The notes under the pieces are model-generated. The model did no database searches. It was not told the origin of the DNA and was given only the letters and a program-made list of their open reading frames with translations. Position numbers and translations under genes: made by a program. Positions 33,714 to 42,874 of a DNA stretch of 64,000 bases are shown piece by piece. The stretch's first letter is position 1, and every line of letters starts with the position of its first letter. Source of the stretch: Ferrimonas pelagia (GTDB taxonomy: Bacteria > Pseudomonadota > Gammaproteobacteria > Enterobacterales > Shewanellaceae); the NCBI RefSeq assembly GCF_039543565.1, contig NZ_BAABJZ010000107.1, positions 62,001-126,000 on the forward strand. Reading direction: 5' to 3'.

Positions 33714-34175
33714 TCAAGCGCGTATGAGTCGGTTGTGCAAAGCCTGTTCGATTGGGCTGATCTGGCCTCGTATAACATCATGAATTGACTGGAGTACCAG
33801 CGGCCCCCGCAGGGGCAGTTGCCGCGTTTGGATCTGCGCTAGGCTGAGCCAGTGGCAGGCATCGATCTGTGGATCTTGTGGCTGAGTCGGATGGATACCC
33901 GTGGTTTGGCAGGCGAAGGTAAAGCGGATGAAAGGGGTTTGATCGGCGGCGATGAATTGATAGACATTCACGAAGCCATCTGGGGTGAGATCCAGGCCGG
34001 TTTCCTCCTGGATCTCGCGCTGACAAGCACTCAGCAAGGTTTCATTGGGCTCTAGGTGGCCAGCGGGTTGATTGAAGACCCGCTGGCCGTCGATCCGCTC
34101 TTCCACCAGCAGAAACTGGCTTTGGTAATGGATCACGCAAGCGACGGTGACATGAGGCAGAAACCGTCGTGTCAT
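33714..34175 (-). CDS. nudJ: NudJ, Nudix phosphatase
   Basis: A 153-residue Nudix hydrolase. The Nudix box runs GHLEPNETLLSACQREIQEE followed by TGLDL. E. coli NudJ (153) hydrolyses HMP pyrophosphate and nucleoside di- and triphosphates. It starts at ATG 34175, 2 bp after the rluE stop, and precedes mnmA, all as in E. coli. Confidence 0.95.
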   Translation of the reverse strand: MTRRFLPHVTVACVIHYQSQFLLVEERIDGQRVFNQPAGHLEPNETLLSACQREIQEETGLDLTPDGFVNVYQFIAADQTPFIRFTFACQTTGIHPTQPQDPQIDACHWLSLAQIQTRQLPLRGPLVLQSIHDVIRGQISPIEQALHNRLIRA

Positions 34176-34177
34176 GG

Positions 34178-34804
34178 TTAGAGTTCCCGGTATTGGCCCA
34201 ACTCGAGGCCGTCGAGGGTCCAGTTGCCGATCCGGTAGCGGATCAGCCGTAGGGTGGGGTGGCCGATATGCGCGGTCATGCGGCGCACTTGTCGGTTGCG
34301 TCCTTCTGTCAGGGTGATCTCAAGCCAGCTCGTGGGAATGTTCTTACGTTCACGGATCGGTGGGACGCGCTGCCACAACCAGCTCGGCGCCTCGACCTTA
34401 CGGATCTTAGCGGGCAAGGTGGGGCCATCTTTTAGCGTCACGCCGGCACACAGCTGTCGAATGGCTTCGTTGCTGGGCTCACCCTCGATCTGTGCATAGT
34501 AGGTTTTGCTGGTCTTTTTGCCAGGTTGGGTGAGTTTGGCTTGCAGTTGTCCATCGTTGGTCAATAAGACCAACCCTTCGGAGTCCCGATCAAGCCGGCC
34601 CGCAGGGTAGATCCCACTGATAGGAACAAAGTCCGCTAAGGTTTGCCGACCTTGACCATCGGTAAATTGAGTGAGGACGTCGAACGGCTTATTGACCAAC
34701 ACGACTTTCTTCGGTCCGGCCTGGGGTTTTGGGGTGGCTCGACCACTGTGTTTATGATGGCTTGGTCTGGTCTGACCACTACCTGATCTATTTCTCTGAT
34801 GCAT
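34178..34804 (-). CDS. rluE: RluE, 23S rRNA pseudouridine synthase (U2457)
   Basis: A 208-residue RsuA-family synthase without an S4 domain. The catalytic Asp is in AGRLDRDSEGLVLLTNDG, and ITLTEGRNRQVRRM is the conserved C-terminal motif. A basic Ser/Arg-rich N-terminus (residues 1-30) extends the core. E. coli RluE modifies U2457 of 23S rRNA. It leads the rluE-nudJ-mnmA-hflD-purB run and is divergent from the monomeric isocitrate dehydrogenase. Confidence 0.94.
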   Translation of the reverse strand: MHQRNRSGSGQTRPSHHKHSGRATPKPQAGPKKVVLVNKPFDVLTQFTDGQGRQTLADFVPISGIYPAGRLDRDSEGLVLLTNDGQLQAKLTQPGKKTSKTYYAQIEGEPSNEAIRQLCAGVTLKDGPTLPAKIRKVEAPSWLWQRVPPIRERKNIPTSWLEITLTEGRNRQVRRMTAHIGHPTLRLIRYRIGNWTLDGLELGQYREL

Positions 34805-34960
34805 AACGTTATTTTATCCCGAGCTGGTCCAAGAGGACTAGCTCATTATGGCATTTCGCTCAGAGTGTGATTGATCTATCATGAGCGCCGCGAAATTCTA
34901 ACAAAAACAAAACACGAAAGTTTGCATCAACGGGAACAGGTAAAAAGGACACGCATTGTT

Positions 34961-37219
34961 ATGTCGAAGATCATCTACACCCACACGGACGAAGCTCCAG
35001 CACTGGCCACCCATTCACTGTTGCCTATCGTCAACGCGTTTACTACCGCGGCGCAGATCCAAGTCGAGACACGGGATATCTCTCTGGCCGGGCGGATCAT
35101 CGCGAACTTCCCTGAAGGGCTGACCGAAGCCCAGCGGATCGAGGATGCCTTGGCCGAGTTGGGCGAATTGGCGAAGACGCCGGACGCCAACATCATTAAG
35201 CTGCCCAATATCTCCGCATCGATCCCCCAGTTGAATGCGGCCATCGCCGAGTTACAGGCACACGGCTATGATTTGCCAAATTTCCCGGAAGAGCCGAGAA
35301 ACGCGCAAGAGCAGGCAGTGAAAGCGCGTTACTCTAAGGTGTTGGGCTCAGCGGTAAACCCGGTCTTACGCGAAGGCAATTCTGATCGTCGCGTGGCACA
35401 AGCGGTAAAACAGTATGCGCAGGCAAATCCACACAGCATGGGCGCTTGGTCACGGGACTCCAAGTCTCACGTTGCCCATATGACGGATGGCGATTTTTAC
35501 GGCAGTGAGCGATCCTATCTGTCCTCCGCCGTCGATGACGTCAAAATCGAGTTTGTGGCGGCGGATGGTACGGTCACGGAACTGAAAGCCTCAACGCCTT
35601 TGCAGGCCGGTGAGCTGATCGATGCGTCTTGCATGAGCAGTGCCGCGTTGAAAGCCTTTTTTGCCGAGCAGATCGCGGACGCGAAAGCGCAGGGGGTGCT
35701 GTTTTCCTTGCACCTGAAAGCCACCATGATGAAGGTCTCCGATCCCATCATGTTCGGCTACTGTGTTGAAACCTTTTTTGCCGATGTCTTCGCCAAGCAC
35801 GGTGAGAGGTTTGCCGAGTTGGGCGTGGATCCGAGCAACGGCTTAGGCGATGTCTATGCCAAGATCGCGACACTGCCAGCGGCGCAAAAGGCCGAGATAG
35901 AAGCGGACTTGCAAGCGGCCTACGACAATGGCCCGGCACTGGCGATGGTCAATTCTCACAAAGGGATCACCAACCTGCACGTGCCCAGCGATGTGATCAT
36001 CGATGCCTCCATGCCGGCGATGATCCGCGCGTCCGGTCAGATGTGGAACTGGAACGATGAGCAACAGGACACCAAGGCGGTGATCCCCGATCGCTGCTAT
36101 GCCGGTGTGTTCGACGAAACCATCAAGTTCTGCCAAGTGCATGGCGCGTTCGATCCGGTCACCATGGGTAACGTGTCTAACGTGGGGTTGATGGCGCAAA
36201 AAGCGCAGGAGTATGGCTCGCACGACAAGACCTTTAAGATCGCTGAGGCTGGTACCGTTCGCGTGGTCAATCAGGCGGGTGACGTGGTGATGTCGCATGC
36301 GGTTGCAGCGGGTGATATCTGGCGCATGTGCCAAACCAAGGATGCACCGATCAAGGATTGGGTCAAGCTGGCGGTTAATCGCGCCAAAGCCACCGGCAAC
36401 CCTGCGATATTCTGGCTCGATGAGAGCCGTGCCCATGACGCGAACCTGATCGCCAAGGTGGATCTGTACCTCAAAGATCACGATACCAATGGCATCATCA
36501 TCAAGGTGCTATCGCCGGTCGAAGCGGTCCGCTATACCCTAGATCGGGTGCATGCGGGTCAGGATACCATTTCTGTGACCGGTAACGTGTTGCGTGACTA
36601 TCTGACCGATCTTTTCCCTATCTTAGAGCTGGGTACCTCGGCGAAGATGCTGTCGATCGTGCCGTTATTGGCCGGTGGCGGTCTGTTTGAGACCGGGGCA
36701 GGCGGATCGGCACCCAAGCACGTCGAGCAGTTCGTCAATGAAAACCACTTGCGCTGGGATTCCTTAGGAGAGTTCTTGGCTATCGCGGTGTCGCTGGAGG
36801 ATCTGGCCGCGAAGACGGGCAATCAGCAAGCTAAGGTGCTCGCCAGTGCGATGAACGTGGCCAACAGTAAATTCCTCGAGAACAATAAGTCGCCCTCTCG
36901 TAAGACCGGTGAGTTGGACAATCGGGGAAGCCATTTCTATCTGGCGATGTATTGGGCCCAGGTGCTGGCGGCGCAGACGGATGAGCCGCAGTTGCAGGCG
37001 TTGTTTGCCCCGTTGGCTGAAGCCTTGACCGAGAATGAAGCGGCGATCGTGGCCGAGCTGAACGCGGTACAAGGCCAGCCGGTAGAGATCGGTGGCTATT
37101 ATCATGCCGATCCGGCCCTGATCAGCCAGGCGATGCGGCCAAGCGCTACATTTAATCATGTGCTTGAAGCCTTTCTCGCGTCGACGCTTGAGGTGATCCG
37201 GATCACTGAGTCTGCGTGA
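34961..37219 (+). CDS. icd2: NADP-dependent isocitrate dehydrogenase, monomeric type
   Basis: A 752-residue enzyme (MSKIIYTHTDEAPALATHSL) of the monomeric IDH class, about twice the length of dimeric Icd and unrelated to it in sequence. Recognisable segments include SAVNPVLREGNSDRR near residue 130 and NRGSHFYLAMYWAQ near 660. It forms 2-oxoglutarate and NADPH. ATG 34961 lies after AAAAGGAC and starts at the family N-terminus; upstream in-frame codons are not conserved. The dimeric icd follows downstream. Confidence 0.95.
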   Translation: MSKIIYTHTDEAPALATHSLLPIVNAFTTAAQIQVETRDISLAGRIIANFPEGLTEAQRIEDALAELGELAKTPDANIIKLPNISASIPQLNAAIAELQAHGYDLPNFPEEPRNAQEQAVKARYSKVLGSAVNPVLREGNSDRRVAQAVKQYAQANPHSMGAWSRDSKSHVAHMTDGDFYGSERSYLSSAVDDVKIEFVAADGTVTELKASTPLQAGELIDASCMSSAALKAFFAEQIADAKAQGVLFSLHLKATMMKVSDPIMFGYCVETFFADVFAKHGERFAELGVDPSNGLGDVYAKIATLPAAQKAEIEADLQAAYDNGPALAMVNSHKGITNLHVPSDVIIDASMPAMIRASGQMWNWNDEQQDTKAVIPDRCYAGVFDETIKFCQVHGAFDPVTMGNVSNVGLMAQKAQEYGSHDKTFKIAEAGTVRVVNQAGDVVMSHAVAAGDIWRMCQTKDAPIKDWVKLAVNRAKATGNPAIFWLDESRAHDANLIAKVDLYLKDHDTNGIIIKVLSPVEAVRYTLDRVHAGQDTISVTGNVLRDYLTDLFPILELGTSAKMLSIVPLLAGGGLFETGAGGSAPKHVEQFVNENHLRWDSLGEFLAIAVSLEDLAAKTGNQQAKVLASAMNVANSKFLENNKSPSRKTGELDNRGSHFYLAMYWAQVLAAQTDEPQLQALFAPLAEALTENEAAIVAELNAVQGQPVEIGGYYHADPALISQAMRPSATFNHVLEAFLASTLEVIRITESA

Positions 37220-37243
37220 TCCCACTCTTGAGATAGGATGAAG

Positions 37244-37270
37244 AAACCGCTGACTAGTCAGCGGTTTTTT
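37244..37270 (+). terminator. Terminator between the two isocitrate dehydrogenase genes
   Basis: AAACCGCTGACT AGTCAGCGGTTT is a perfect palindrome followed by TTTTT. It shows that the two genes are separate transcription units. Confidence 0.92.
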
Positions 37271-37364
37271 GTCGCTAGCGAGGAGATTAAAAGCTAGGTA
37301 CTCTAAAGGAGTCTCAGTGTGAGATAAGGATCCGAACGCGCGATCAGGACACAAGGAGTGCTCA

Positions 37365-38618
37365 ATGGAATCAAAGATCCAACGGCCCACTGAAGGGCAA
37401 GTCATCGCTGTCTCTGAAAACGGCAGCTTGCAAGTCCCCAACCATCCCATCATCCCCTATATCGAAGGCGACGGCATCGGTATTGATGTGACTCCGCCCA
37501 TGCGCAAGGTGCTCGACGCGGCGATTGAGAAGGCCTATGGCGGTGCGCGTCAGTTGCAGTGGATGGAGATCTACTGTGGTGAGAAGTCAACTCAGATCTA
37601 TGGCGCGGACACCTGGTTGCCGCAAGAAACCCTTGATGCCGTGAAGGAATATAAAGTGGCGATCAAAGGGCCGCTGACCACGCCAGTGGGTGGCGGGATC
37701 CGTTCGCTGAACGTTGCGTTGCGTCAGGAACTCGATCTTTATGTGTGCTTGCGACCGGTGAGGTATTACCAAGGCACTCCGAGCCCGTTGAAGCAACCCG
37801 AGTTAACGGACATGGTGATCTTCCGGGAAAACAGCGAGGACATCTATGCTGGCGTTGAGTGGCAAGCGGGCACGGCAGAAGCGGATAAGGTGATCCGGTT
37901 TCTGACCGAGCAGATGGGCGCCACCAAGATCCGGTTTGAACAGGACTGCGGGATCGGCATCAAACCCATCTCCAAGCAAGGTACCGAACGTTTGGTGCGG
38001 GCGGCGCTGCAATACACTATCGATAACGATCGTGACTCGCTGACCTTGGTGCACAAGGGCAATATCATGAAGTTCACCGAAGGCGCGTTTAAGGACTTCG
38101 GTTATGCCTTGGCACAGTGTGAGTTTGGGGCAGAGCCGATCGACGGTGGCCCTTGGTGCGAGATGACCAACCCCAAAACCGGGAAGAAGATCGTGATCAA
38201 AGATGTGATCGCCGATGCATTCCTACAGCAGATCCTGTTGCGCCCGGCTGAGTATGACGTGATCGCCACCATGAACCTTAACGGGGACTACATCTCGGAT
38301 GCGCTTGCCGCACAAGTCGGCGGGATCGGTATTGCGCCAGGGGCCAACATTGGCGATGGGGTTGCGCTGTTTGAGGCTACGCACGGCACCGCACCGAAAT
38401 ACGCCGGTCAGGACAAAGTGAATCCAGGTTCATTGATCTTGTCCGGCGAGATGATGCTGCGCCATCTAGGCTGGTTGGAAGCGGCCGATCTGATCGTGCA
38501 GGGCATGGAGTCGGCGATCGCAGCAAAAACGGTGACCTATGACTTCGAGCGCTTAATGGAGGGGGCGACGTTGTTGAGTTGCTCTGAGTTTGCCGACGCC
38601 ATTATTGAGCATATGTGA
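37365..38618 (+). CDS. icd: NADP-dependent isocitrate dehydrogenase, dimeric type
   Basis: A 417-residue TCA-cycle enzyme (E. coli Icd 416). The substrate-binding segment GGGIRSLNVALRQELDLY near residue 108-125 includes the Ser that AceK phosphorylates in E. coli. GDGIGIDVTP near residue 32 and the NADP-binding HGTAPKYAGQ near 340 are present. It starts at ATG 37365 after AAGGAG. The order rluE-icd is as in E. coli, with the monomeric gene inserted between them. Confidence 0.97.
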   Translation: MESKIQRPTEGQVIAVSENGSLQVPNHPIIPYIEGDGIGIDVTPPMRKVLDAAIEKAYGGARQLQWMEIYCGEKSTQIYGADTWLPQETLDAVKEYKVAIKGPLTTPVGGGIRSLNVALRQELDLYVCLRPVRYYQGTPSPLKQPELTDMVIFRENSEDIYAGVEWQAGTAEADKVIRFLTEQMGATKIRFEQDCGIGIKPISKQGTERLVRAALQYTIDNDRDSLTLVHKGNIMKFTEGAFKDFGYALAQCEFGAEPIDGGPWCEMTNPKTGKKIVIKDVIADAFLQQILLRPAEYDVIATMNLNGDYISDALAAQVGGIGIAPGANIGDGVALFEATHGTAPKYAGQDKVNPGSLILSGEMMLRHLGWLEAADLIVQGMESAIAAKTVTYDFERLMEGATLLSCSEFADAIIEHM

Positions 38619-38693
38619 TGGCTAGAGTCGACGGCGATCCACAGCGGGGTTCGTCGGCTTGGCATGATGTAAAGATTGTGTGATCGAGCAAAT

Positions 38694-38723
38694 AAAAAAG
38701 CAGACCAAGTGGTCTGCTTTTTT
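38694..38723. terminator. Bidirectional terminator between icd and cspD
   Basis: AAAAAAGCAGACCA-AGT-GGTCTGCTTTTTT. It is T-rich on both strands and serves the convergent icd and cspD. Confidence 0.9.
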
Positions 38724-38737
38724 CTGGTCGATCGAAG

Positions 38738-38947
38738 CTACTTGTTCGCCGGTTGAATGTTGGATGCGTGCATGCCTTTCGGGCCTTTTTCCATACTAAA
38801 CTGGACTTCCTGGCCTGCCTTTAGCGTCCGATACCCATCCATATCAATGGTTGAATAGTGCGCGAAGACATCTTCGCCACCCCCCTCAGGGCAGATGAAT
38901 CCAAAACCTTTCGCATTATTAAACCACTTTACCGTTCCTTGAGCCAT
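38738..38947 (-). CDS. cspD: CspD-like cold-shock domain protein
   Basis: A 69-residue OB-fold protein with RNP1 (KGFGFI) and RNP2 (VFAHYS). Its place divergent from clpS is that of E. coli cspD, a stationary-phase inhibitor of replication and a Lon substrate. It lacks part of the longer E. coli tail (74 residues). ATG 38947 (MAQGTVKWFN) is chosen; upstream frame has no similarity. Confidence 0.85.
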   Translation of the reverse strand: MAQGTVKWFNNAKGFGFICPEGGGEDVFAHYSTIDMDGYRTLKAGQEVQFSMEKGPKGMHASNIQPANK

Positions 38948-39146
38948 AACTCGACTTCCTTCTACTGAGTCCTTCCCATGTATCTTGTAATCGTTCCCTC
39001 GAGCCCCTATAACGTCAGATGAGAGGGAGGAAACGTGCAGCGTTCTTGCGCTGTACATTACCAATTAACAAAAGGATAACGCGGTAGTCAAGATTTAATT
39101 GCAACCGAGTTCAATCCATTACTTAGAGAGTGGCTAAGCTTTTGCT

Positions 39147-39461
39147 ATGAGCAAGCAATTTGAAACGGAACAGGTCGTTGAGCGTGAGCAGCTAGAGCAG
39201 AAGGTCGAACCGCCGCGCCTGTATAAGGTGATCCTGAACAACGACGACTACACACCGATGGAGTTTGTCGTGGAAGTTTTAACCCGTTTTTTCAATTTAG
39301 ATGAAGAAAAAGCGACAGAAGTGATGCTGACAGTCCATTATAAAGGGAAAGGTGTGTGTGGCGTATTCACGCTGGACATTGCTGAAACCAAAGCGGCTCA
39401 GGTAAACCGGTATGCCCGTGAAAATCAGCACCCGTTGCTGTGCTCCACTGAGCAGGCCTGA
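39147..39461 (+). CDS. clpS: ClpS, adaptor of ClpAP for N-end-rule substrates
   Basis: A 104-residue adaptor (E. coli 106). The N-degron pocket segment is LNNDDYTPMEFVVEVL, with the conserved DDxT and Met, and HYKGKGVCGVFTLDIAE follows. It delivers proteins with N-terminal Leu, Phe, Trp or Tyr to ClpA. clpA starts 28 bp downstream. The transferases Aat and Bpt that make such N-termini are encoded 3 kb away. Confidence 0.96.
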   Translation: MSKQFETEQVVEREQLEQKVEPPRLYKVILNNDDYTPMEFVVEVLTRFFNLDEEKATEVMLTVHYKGKGVCGVFTLDIAETKAAQVNRYARENQHPLLCSTEQA

Positions 39462-39489
39462 TTGACGACTGTGGGGGAGAGGTAGCTAT

Positions 39490-41775
39490 ATGCTGAACAA
39501 AGACCTTGAAGTAACGCTGAATAATGCTTTTCAACAGGCAAGGCGTAACCGCCATGAATTTATGACGGTAGAGCATTTGCTACTGGCCCTGTTAGAGAAC
39601 CCTTCTGCCAAAGAAGCACTGTTAGCGTGTGGCGCACGATTGGAATCCCTGCGCAATGAGGTCGAGGTCTTCATAGAGCAGACCACACCGCTTATCCCTG
39701 AAGATGATGGTGATCGCGAGACGCAACCGACGCTGGGCTTTCAACGGGTCCTGCAGCGAGCGGTGTTCCACGTTCAGAGCAGCGGTCGCAATGAAGTGTC
39801 GGGTGCCAATGTTTTGGTGGCGATTTTTTCTGAGCAGGAGTCTCAGGCGGTGTATCTGCTGCGTAAGTCCGATGTGACTCGGCTGGATGTGGTGAACTTT
39901 ATTGCGCATGGTGTGGTTAAGCGAGATCAGAGTGAGCCGGATGTTGGCAGTGACGCCGAGTCCAATGACAGCCCTGGATTGGCGGTCGAGAAAGAGGATG
40001 AAGGCGGCAGTGATAAGCTGGAAAACTTTGCCAGCAACCTTAACAAGCAAGCCGCGGCGGGCCAGATCGATCCCTTGATCGGGCGCCAGCAGGAGGTTGA
40101 GCGAACCATCCAGGTCCTTTGTCGTCGACGCAAGAACAACCCTTTGCTGGTGGGCGAAGCCGGCGTGGGGAAAACCGCGATAGCCGAGGGGCTGGCGTAC
40201 CGGATCACCCAGGACGATGTGCCAGATGTGATGGCAGACTGCACCATCTATAGCTTGGATATGGGTGCGCTCTTGGCGGGCACCAAATACCGAGGTGATT
40301 TTGAAAAGCGTTTCAAGTCGGTGCTGCGCCAGTTGCAGAAAGATCCCAACGCCATTTTGTTTATTGATGAGATCCATACCATCATCGGTGCAGGTGCGGC
40401 ATCTGGCGGTATGATGGATGCCTCAAATCTGCTCAAGCCTCTCCTGTCCAGTGGTAAGTTGCGCTGCGTTGGCTCGACCACATATCAGGAGTATCAGGGG
40501 ATCTTTGAAAAAGACCGGGCACTGGCACGTCGATTCCAAAAGATCGATGTGGTTGAGCCAAGCGTCGCCGAAACCACCCAGATCCTAATGGGGCTGAAGA
40601 GCCGCTACGAAGAGCACCATCAGGTGCGTTATACCCAATCGGCATTGAGTGCTGCATCGACCCTATCGGATAAGCACATCAATGAGCGTCAGTTGCCTGA
40701 TAAGGCCATTGACGTCATCGATGAAGCGGGTGCGCGAATGGCGATGATGCCCACCTCAAAGCGTAAGAAGACCATCTCCGTTGCCGATATCGAGGAGATC
40801 GTCGCTAAGATCGCCCGGATCCCGGCGAAATCGGTATCCGCGACCGATAAAGAGGTGCTGGAAAACCTGGATCGCAATCTTAAGATGGTGGTGTTTGGGC
40901 AAGATCCGGCCATTGATGCACTGACGGCTGCGATCCGCCTGGCTCGCAGTGGCCTGGGTACCGAAGGCAAGCCGGTCGGCAATTTCCTGTTTGCGGGGCC
41001 GACCGGGGTTGGCAAGACCGAAGTCACGCAACAGCTAGCACGGCAAATGGGCGTCGAGTTGATCCGCTTTGATATGTCTGAGTATATGGAGCGCCATAGT
41101 GTTAGCCGCTTGGTTGGCGCGCCTCCGGGTTACGTCGGTTACGATCAAGGTGGTTTGCTGACCGATGCTGTGCTCAAGCATCCGCATTCTGTGGTGTTGA
41201 TGGATGAGATCGAGAAGGCCCACCCGGATGTCTATAACTTGCTGTTGCAAGTGATGGATCACGGTACCTTAACCGACAACAATGGTCGTAAAGCGGATTT
41301 TCGCAATGTCATTCTAGTGATGACGACCAATGCCGGGGTACAGGAAACCATTCGGAAGTCGATCGGCTTCAAGCAGCAAGATCATAGCCATGATGCGATG
41401 AGTGAGATCAACCGGGTGTTTACGCCTGAATTCCGTAACCGGTTGGATGGCATTGTCTGGTTTAATCATCTGGATATGCAGGTGATCGCCAAGGTGGTTG
41501 ATAAGTTCCTGGTCGAGCTACAAGCCCAACTGGACTCTCGCAGTGTGCACCTTGAGGTGACGGCCGAGGCAAGGGTTTGGTTGGCTGAGAAGGGCTATGA
41601 TCGCAATATGGGCGCGCGTCCGATGGCGCGTGTGGTGCAGGAGCAGATCAAGAAGCCGATGGCGAACGAGATCTTGTTTGGTCAACTGCAGAAGGGCGGT
41701 ACCGCTGTCATCGATATCAAAGACGGCGAGTTGACGTTTGATTATCGCAGTGACAAGACCCCGGTTACGAGCTAA
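39490..41775 (+). CDS. clpA: ClpA, ATPase subunit of ClpAP protease
   Basis: A 761-residue AAA+ unfoldase (E. coli 758). An N-domain (residues 1-145) binds ClpS. The D1 Walker A is GEAGVGKTA and the D2 Walker A is GPTGVGKTE. The ClpP-docking loop is SIGFKQQ near residue 620. It starts at ATG 39490 after GGAGAGG. clpP is not in the window. A strong terminator follows. Confidence 0.97.
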   Translation: MLNKDLEVTLNNAFQQARRNRHEFMTVEHLLLALLENPSAKEALLACGARLESLRNEVEVFIEQTTPLIPEDDGDRETQPTLGFQRVLQRAVFHVQSSGRNEVSGANVLVAIFSEQESQAVYLLRKSDVTRLDVVNFIAHGVVKRDQSEPDVGSDAESNDSPGLAVEKEDEGGSDKLENFASNLNKQAAAGQIDPLIGRQQEVERTIQVLCRRRKNNPLLVGEAGVGKTAIAEGLAYRITQDDVPDVMADCTIYSLDMGALLAGTKYRGDFEKRFKSVLRQLQKDPNAILFIDEIHTIIGAGAASGGMMDASNLLKPLLSSGKLRCVGSTTYQEYQGIFEKDRALARRFQKIDVVEPSVAETTQILMGLKSRYEEHHQVRYTQSALSAASTLSDKHINERQLPDKAIDVIDEAGARMAMMPTSKRKKTISVADIEEIVAKIARIPAKSVSATDKEVLENLDRNLKMVVFGQDPAIDALTAAIRLARSGLGTEGKPVGNFLFAGPTGVGKTEVTQQLARQMGVELIRFDMSEYMERHSVSRLVGAPPGYVGYDQGGLLTDAVLKHPHSVVLMDEIEKAHPDVYNLLLQVMDHGTLTDNNGRKADFRNVILVMTTNAGVQETIRKSIGFKQQDHSHDAMSEINRVFTPEFRNRLDGIVWFNHLDMQVIAKVVDKFLVELQAQLDSRSVHLEVTAEARVWLAEKGYDRNMGARPMARVVQEQIKKPMANEILFGQLQKGGTAVIDIKDGELTFDYRSDKTPVTS

Positions 41776-41833
41776 AGGGGAGAGGGTGAGCCGTTGTGAT
41801 GGCGGCTCACGCTTGGCCTTGTGCCAGAGACAC

Positions 41834-41863
41834 AAAAAAACCCGGCAGAAGCCGGGTTTTTTT
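41834..41863. terminator. Bidirectional terminator between clpA and infA
   Basis: A run of A, then ACCCGGC-AGAA-GCCGGGT, then seven T. It is symmetric and serves the convergent genes. Confidence 0.92.
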
Positions 41864-41880
41864 GTGTGGGACGACCGAAA

Positions 41881-42099
41881 TTAGCGGGCGCGGAACACAA
41901 TACGACCTTTAGTCAGATCGTATGGAGTCAGCGCAACGGTCACTTGGTCACCGGTCAGAATACGGATGTAGTGTTTACGCATCTTACCGGAAATGTGGGC
42001 GGTAACCACATGTCCGTTTTCCAGTTCCACTCGGAACATGGTGTTAGGCAGAGTCTCAAGGACGGTGCCTTGCATCTCGATACTGTCTTCTTTTGCCAT
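41881..42099 (-). CDS. infA: Translation initiation factor IF-1
   Basis: A 72-residue single S1/OB-fold domain (MAKEDSIEMQGTVLETLPNT), the usual IF-1 length and start. It occupies the 30S A site and helps IF-2 and IF-3. ATG 42099 is chosen because it gives the canonical start. It sits next to bpt and aat, as in many gammaproteobacteria. Confidence 0.97.
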   Translation of the reverse strand: MAKEDSIEMQGTVLETLPNTMFRVELENGHVVTAHISGKMRKHYIRILTGDQVTVALTPYDLTKGRIVFRAR

Positions 42100-42172
42100 C
42101 GAGCAAATCATCCCATTATGTAATAAAAAAATCGCGCGTATCATGCCCCAAAAGCGCTGCGCTGTAAAGCAT

Positions 42173-42874
42173 TCAACGCGGGCAGGGCACCCAGCCTTGC
42201 TCGCTAAATTGTTCTGCTGGTTGAAAATGCCGCTTATAGGCCATCTTAGGGCACTGGTCTATTTGGTATCCCAAGTATAGGTGCTGACGATTTAATTGTT
42301 GGGCCAATGCAATTTGCGCCAACACGGCCCGTGTTCCCAGTGATCGCGCAGCCAGATCGGGGTGGAAAAAGGTGTAAGTGGCGGAAAGGGAGTCGCTCAA
42401 GAGATCTGTAACGGCGACCAGCACCAATTCGTCGTCGAGCCAGGCCTCTAGAAACAGGATCTCCAACCAGGGGCAGAGCAGGAACCGATCGAATTGCTCG
42501 TCTGAGGGCGGGAACATACTGCCCTCACGATGACGCTCGCTGATGTAGTGGTGGTAAAGTGTGCGGTGATAGCTCTGTGGTCGCAGGGTCGCCCGCCATT
42601 GCAGATCTTGGTTCTTATTGATGATCCGTCTTTGCGACGCTGAGGCTTTAAATCGACCGACCGGCACACGCAGTGGCACACAGGCATCGCACTGTTGGCA
42701 GTGCGGGCGGTAGATCTGATCGCCAGAGCGGCGAAAACCCAGCGCCAACAGTTGGCCAAATTGGTTGACGTCGACGGGATCGCAATTGACCAGCAGTTGC
42801 TCTTGTTGATCGGGTAGGTAGCTGCAGGGGAATGTAGCGCTGATCCCCAATTTGAGATGACGAATGTCAGACAT
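42173..42874 (-). CDS. bpt: Bpt, leucyl (aspartate/glutamate) protein transferase
   Basis: A 233-residue ATE/Bpt-family enzyme that transfers Leu from tRNA to proteins with N-terminal Asp or Glu, marking them for ClpS-ClpAP. Conserved N-terminal cysteines are in YRPHCQQCDACVPLR; the C-terminal part has the GNAT-like fold (TYTFFHPDLAARSLGTRAVL). It starts at ATG 42874, overlapping the aat stop by 8 bp. The E. coli locus lacks this gene. Confidence 0.92.
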   Translation of the reverse strand: MSDIRHLKLGISATFPCSYLPDQQEQLLVNCDPVDVNQFGQLLALGFRRSGDQIYRPHCQQCDACVPLRVPVGRFKASASQRRIINKNQDLQWRATLRPQSYHRTLYHHYISERHREGSMFPPSDEQFDRFLLCPWLEILFLEAWLDDELVLVAVTDLLSDSLSATYTFFHPDLAARSLGTRAVLAQIALAQQLNRQHLYLGYQIDQCPKMAYKRHFQPAEQFSEQGWVPCPR

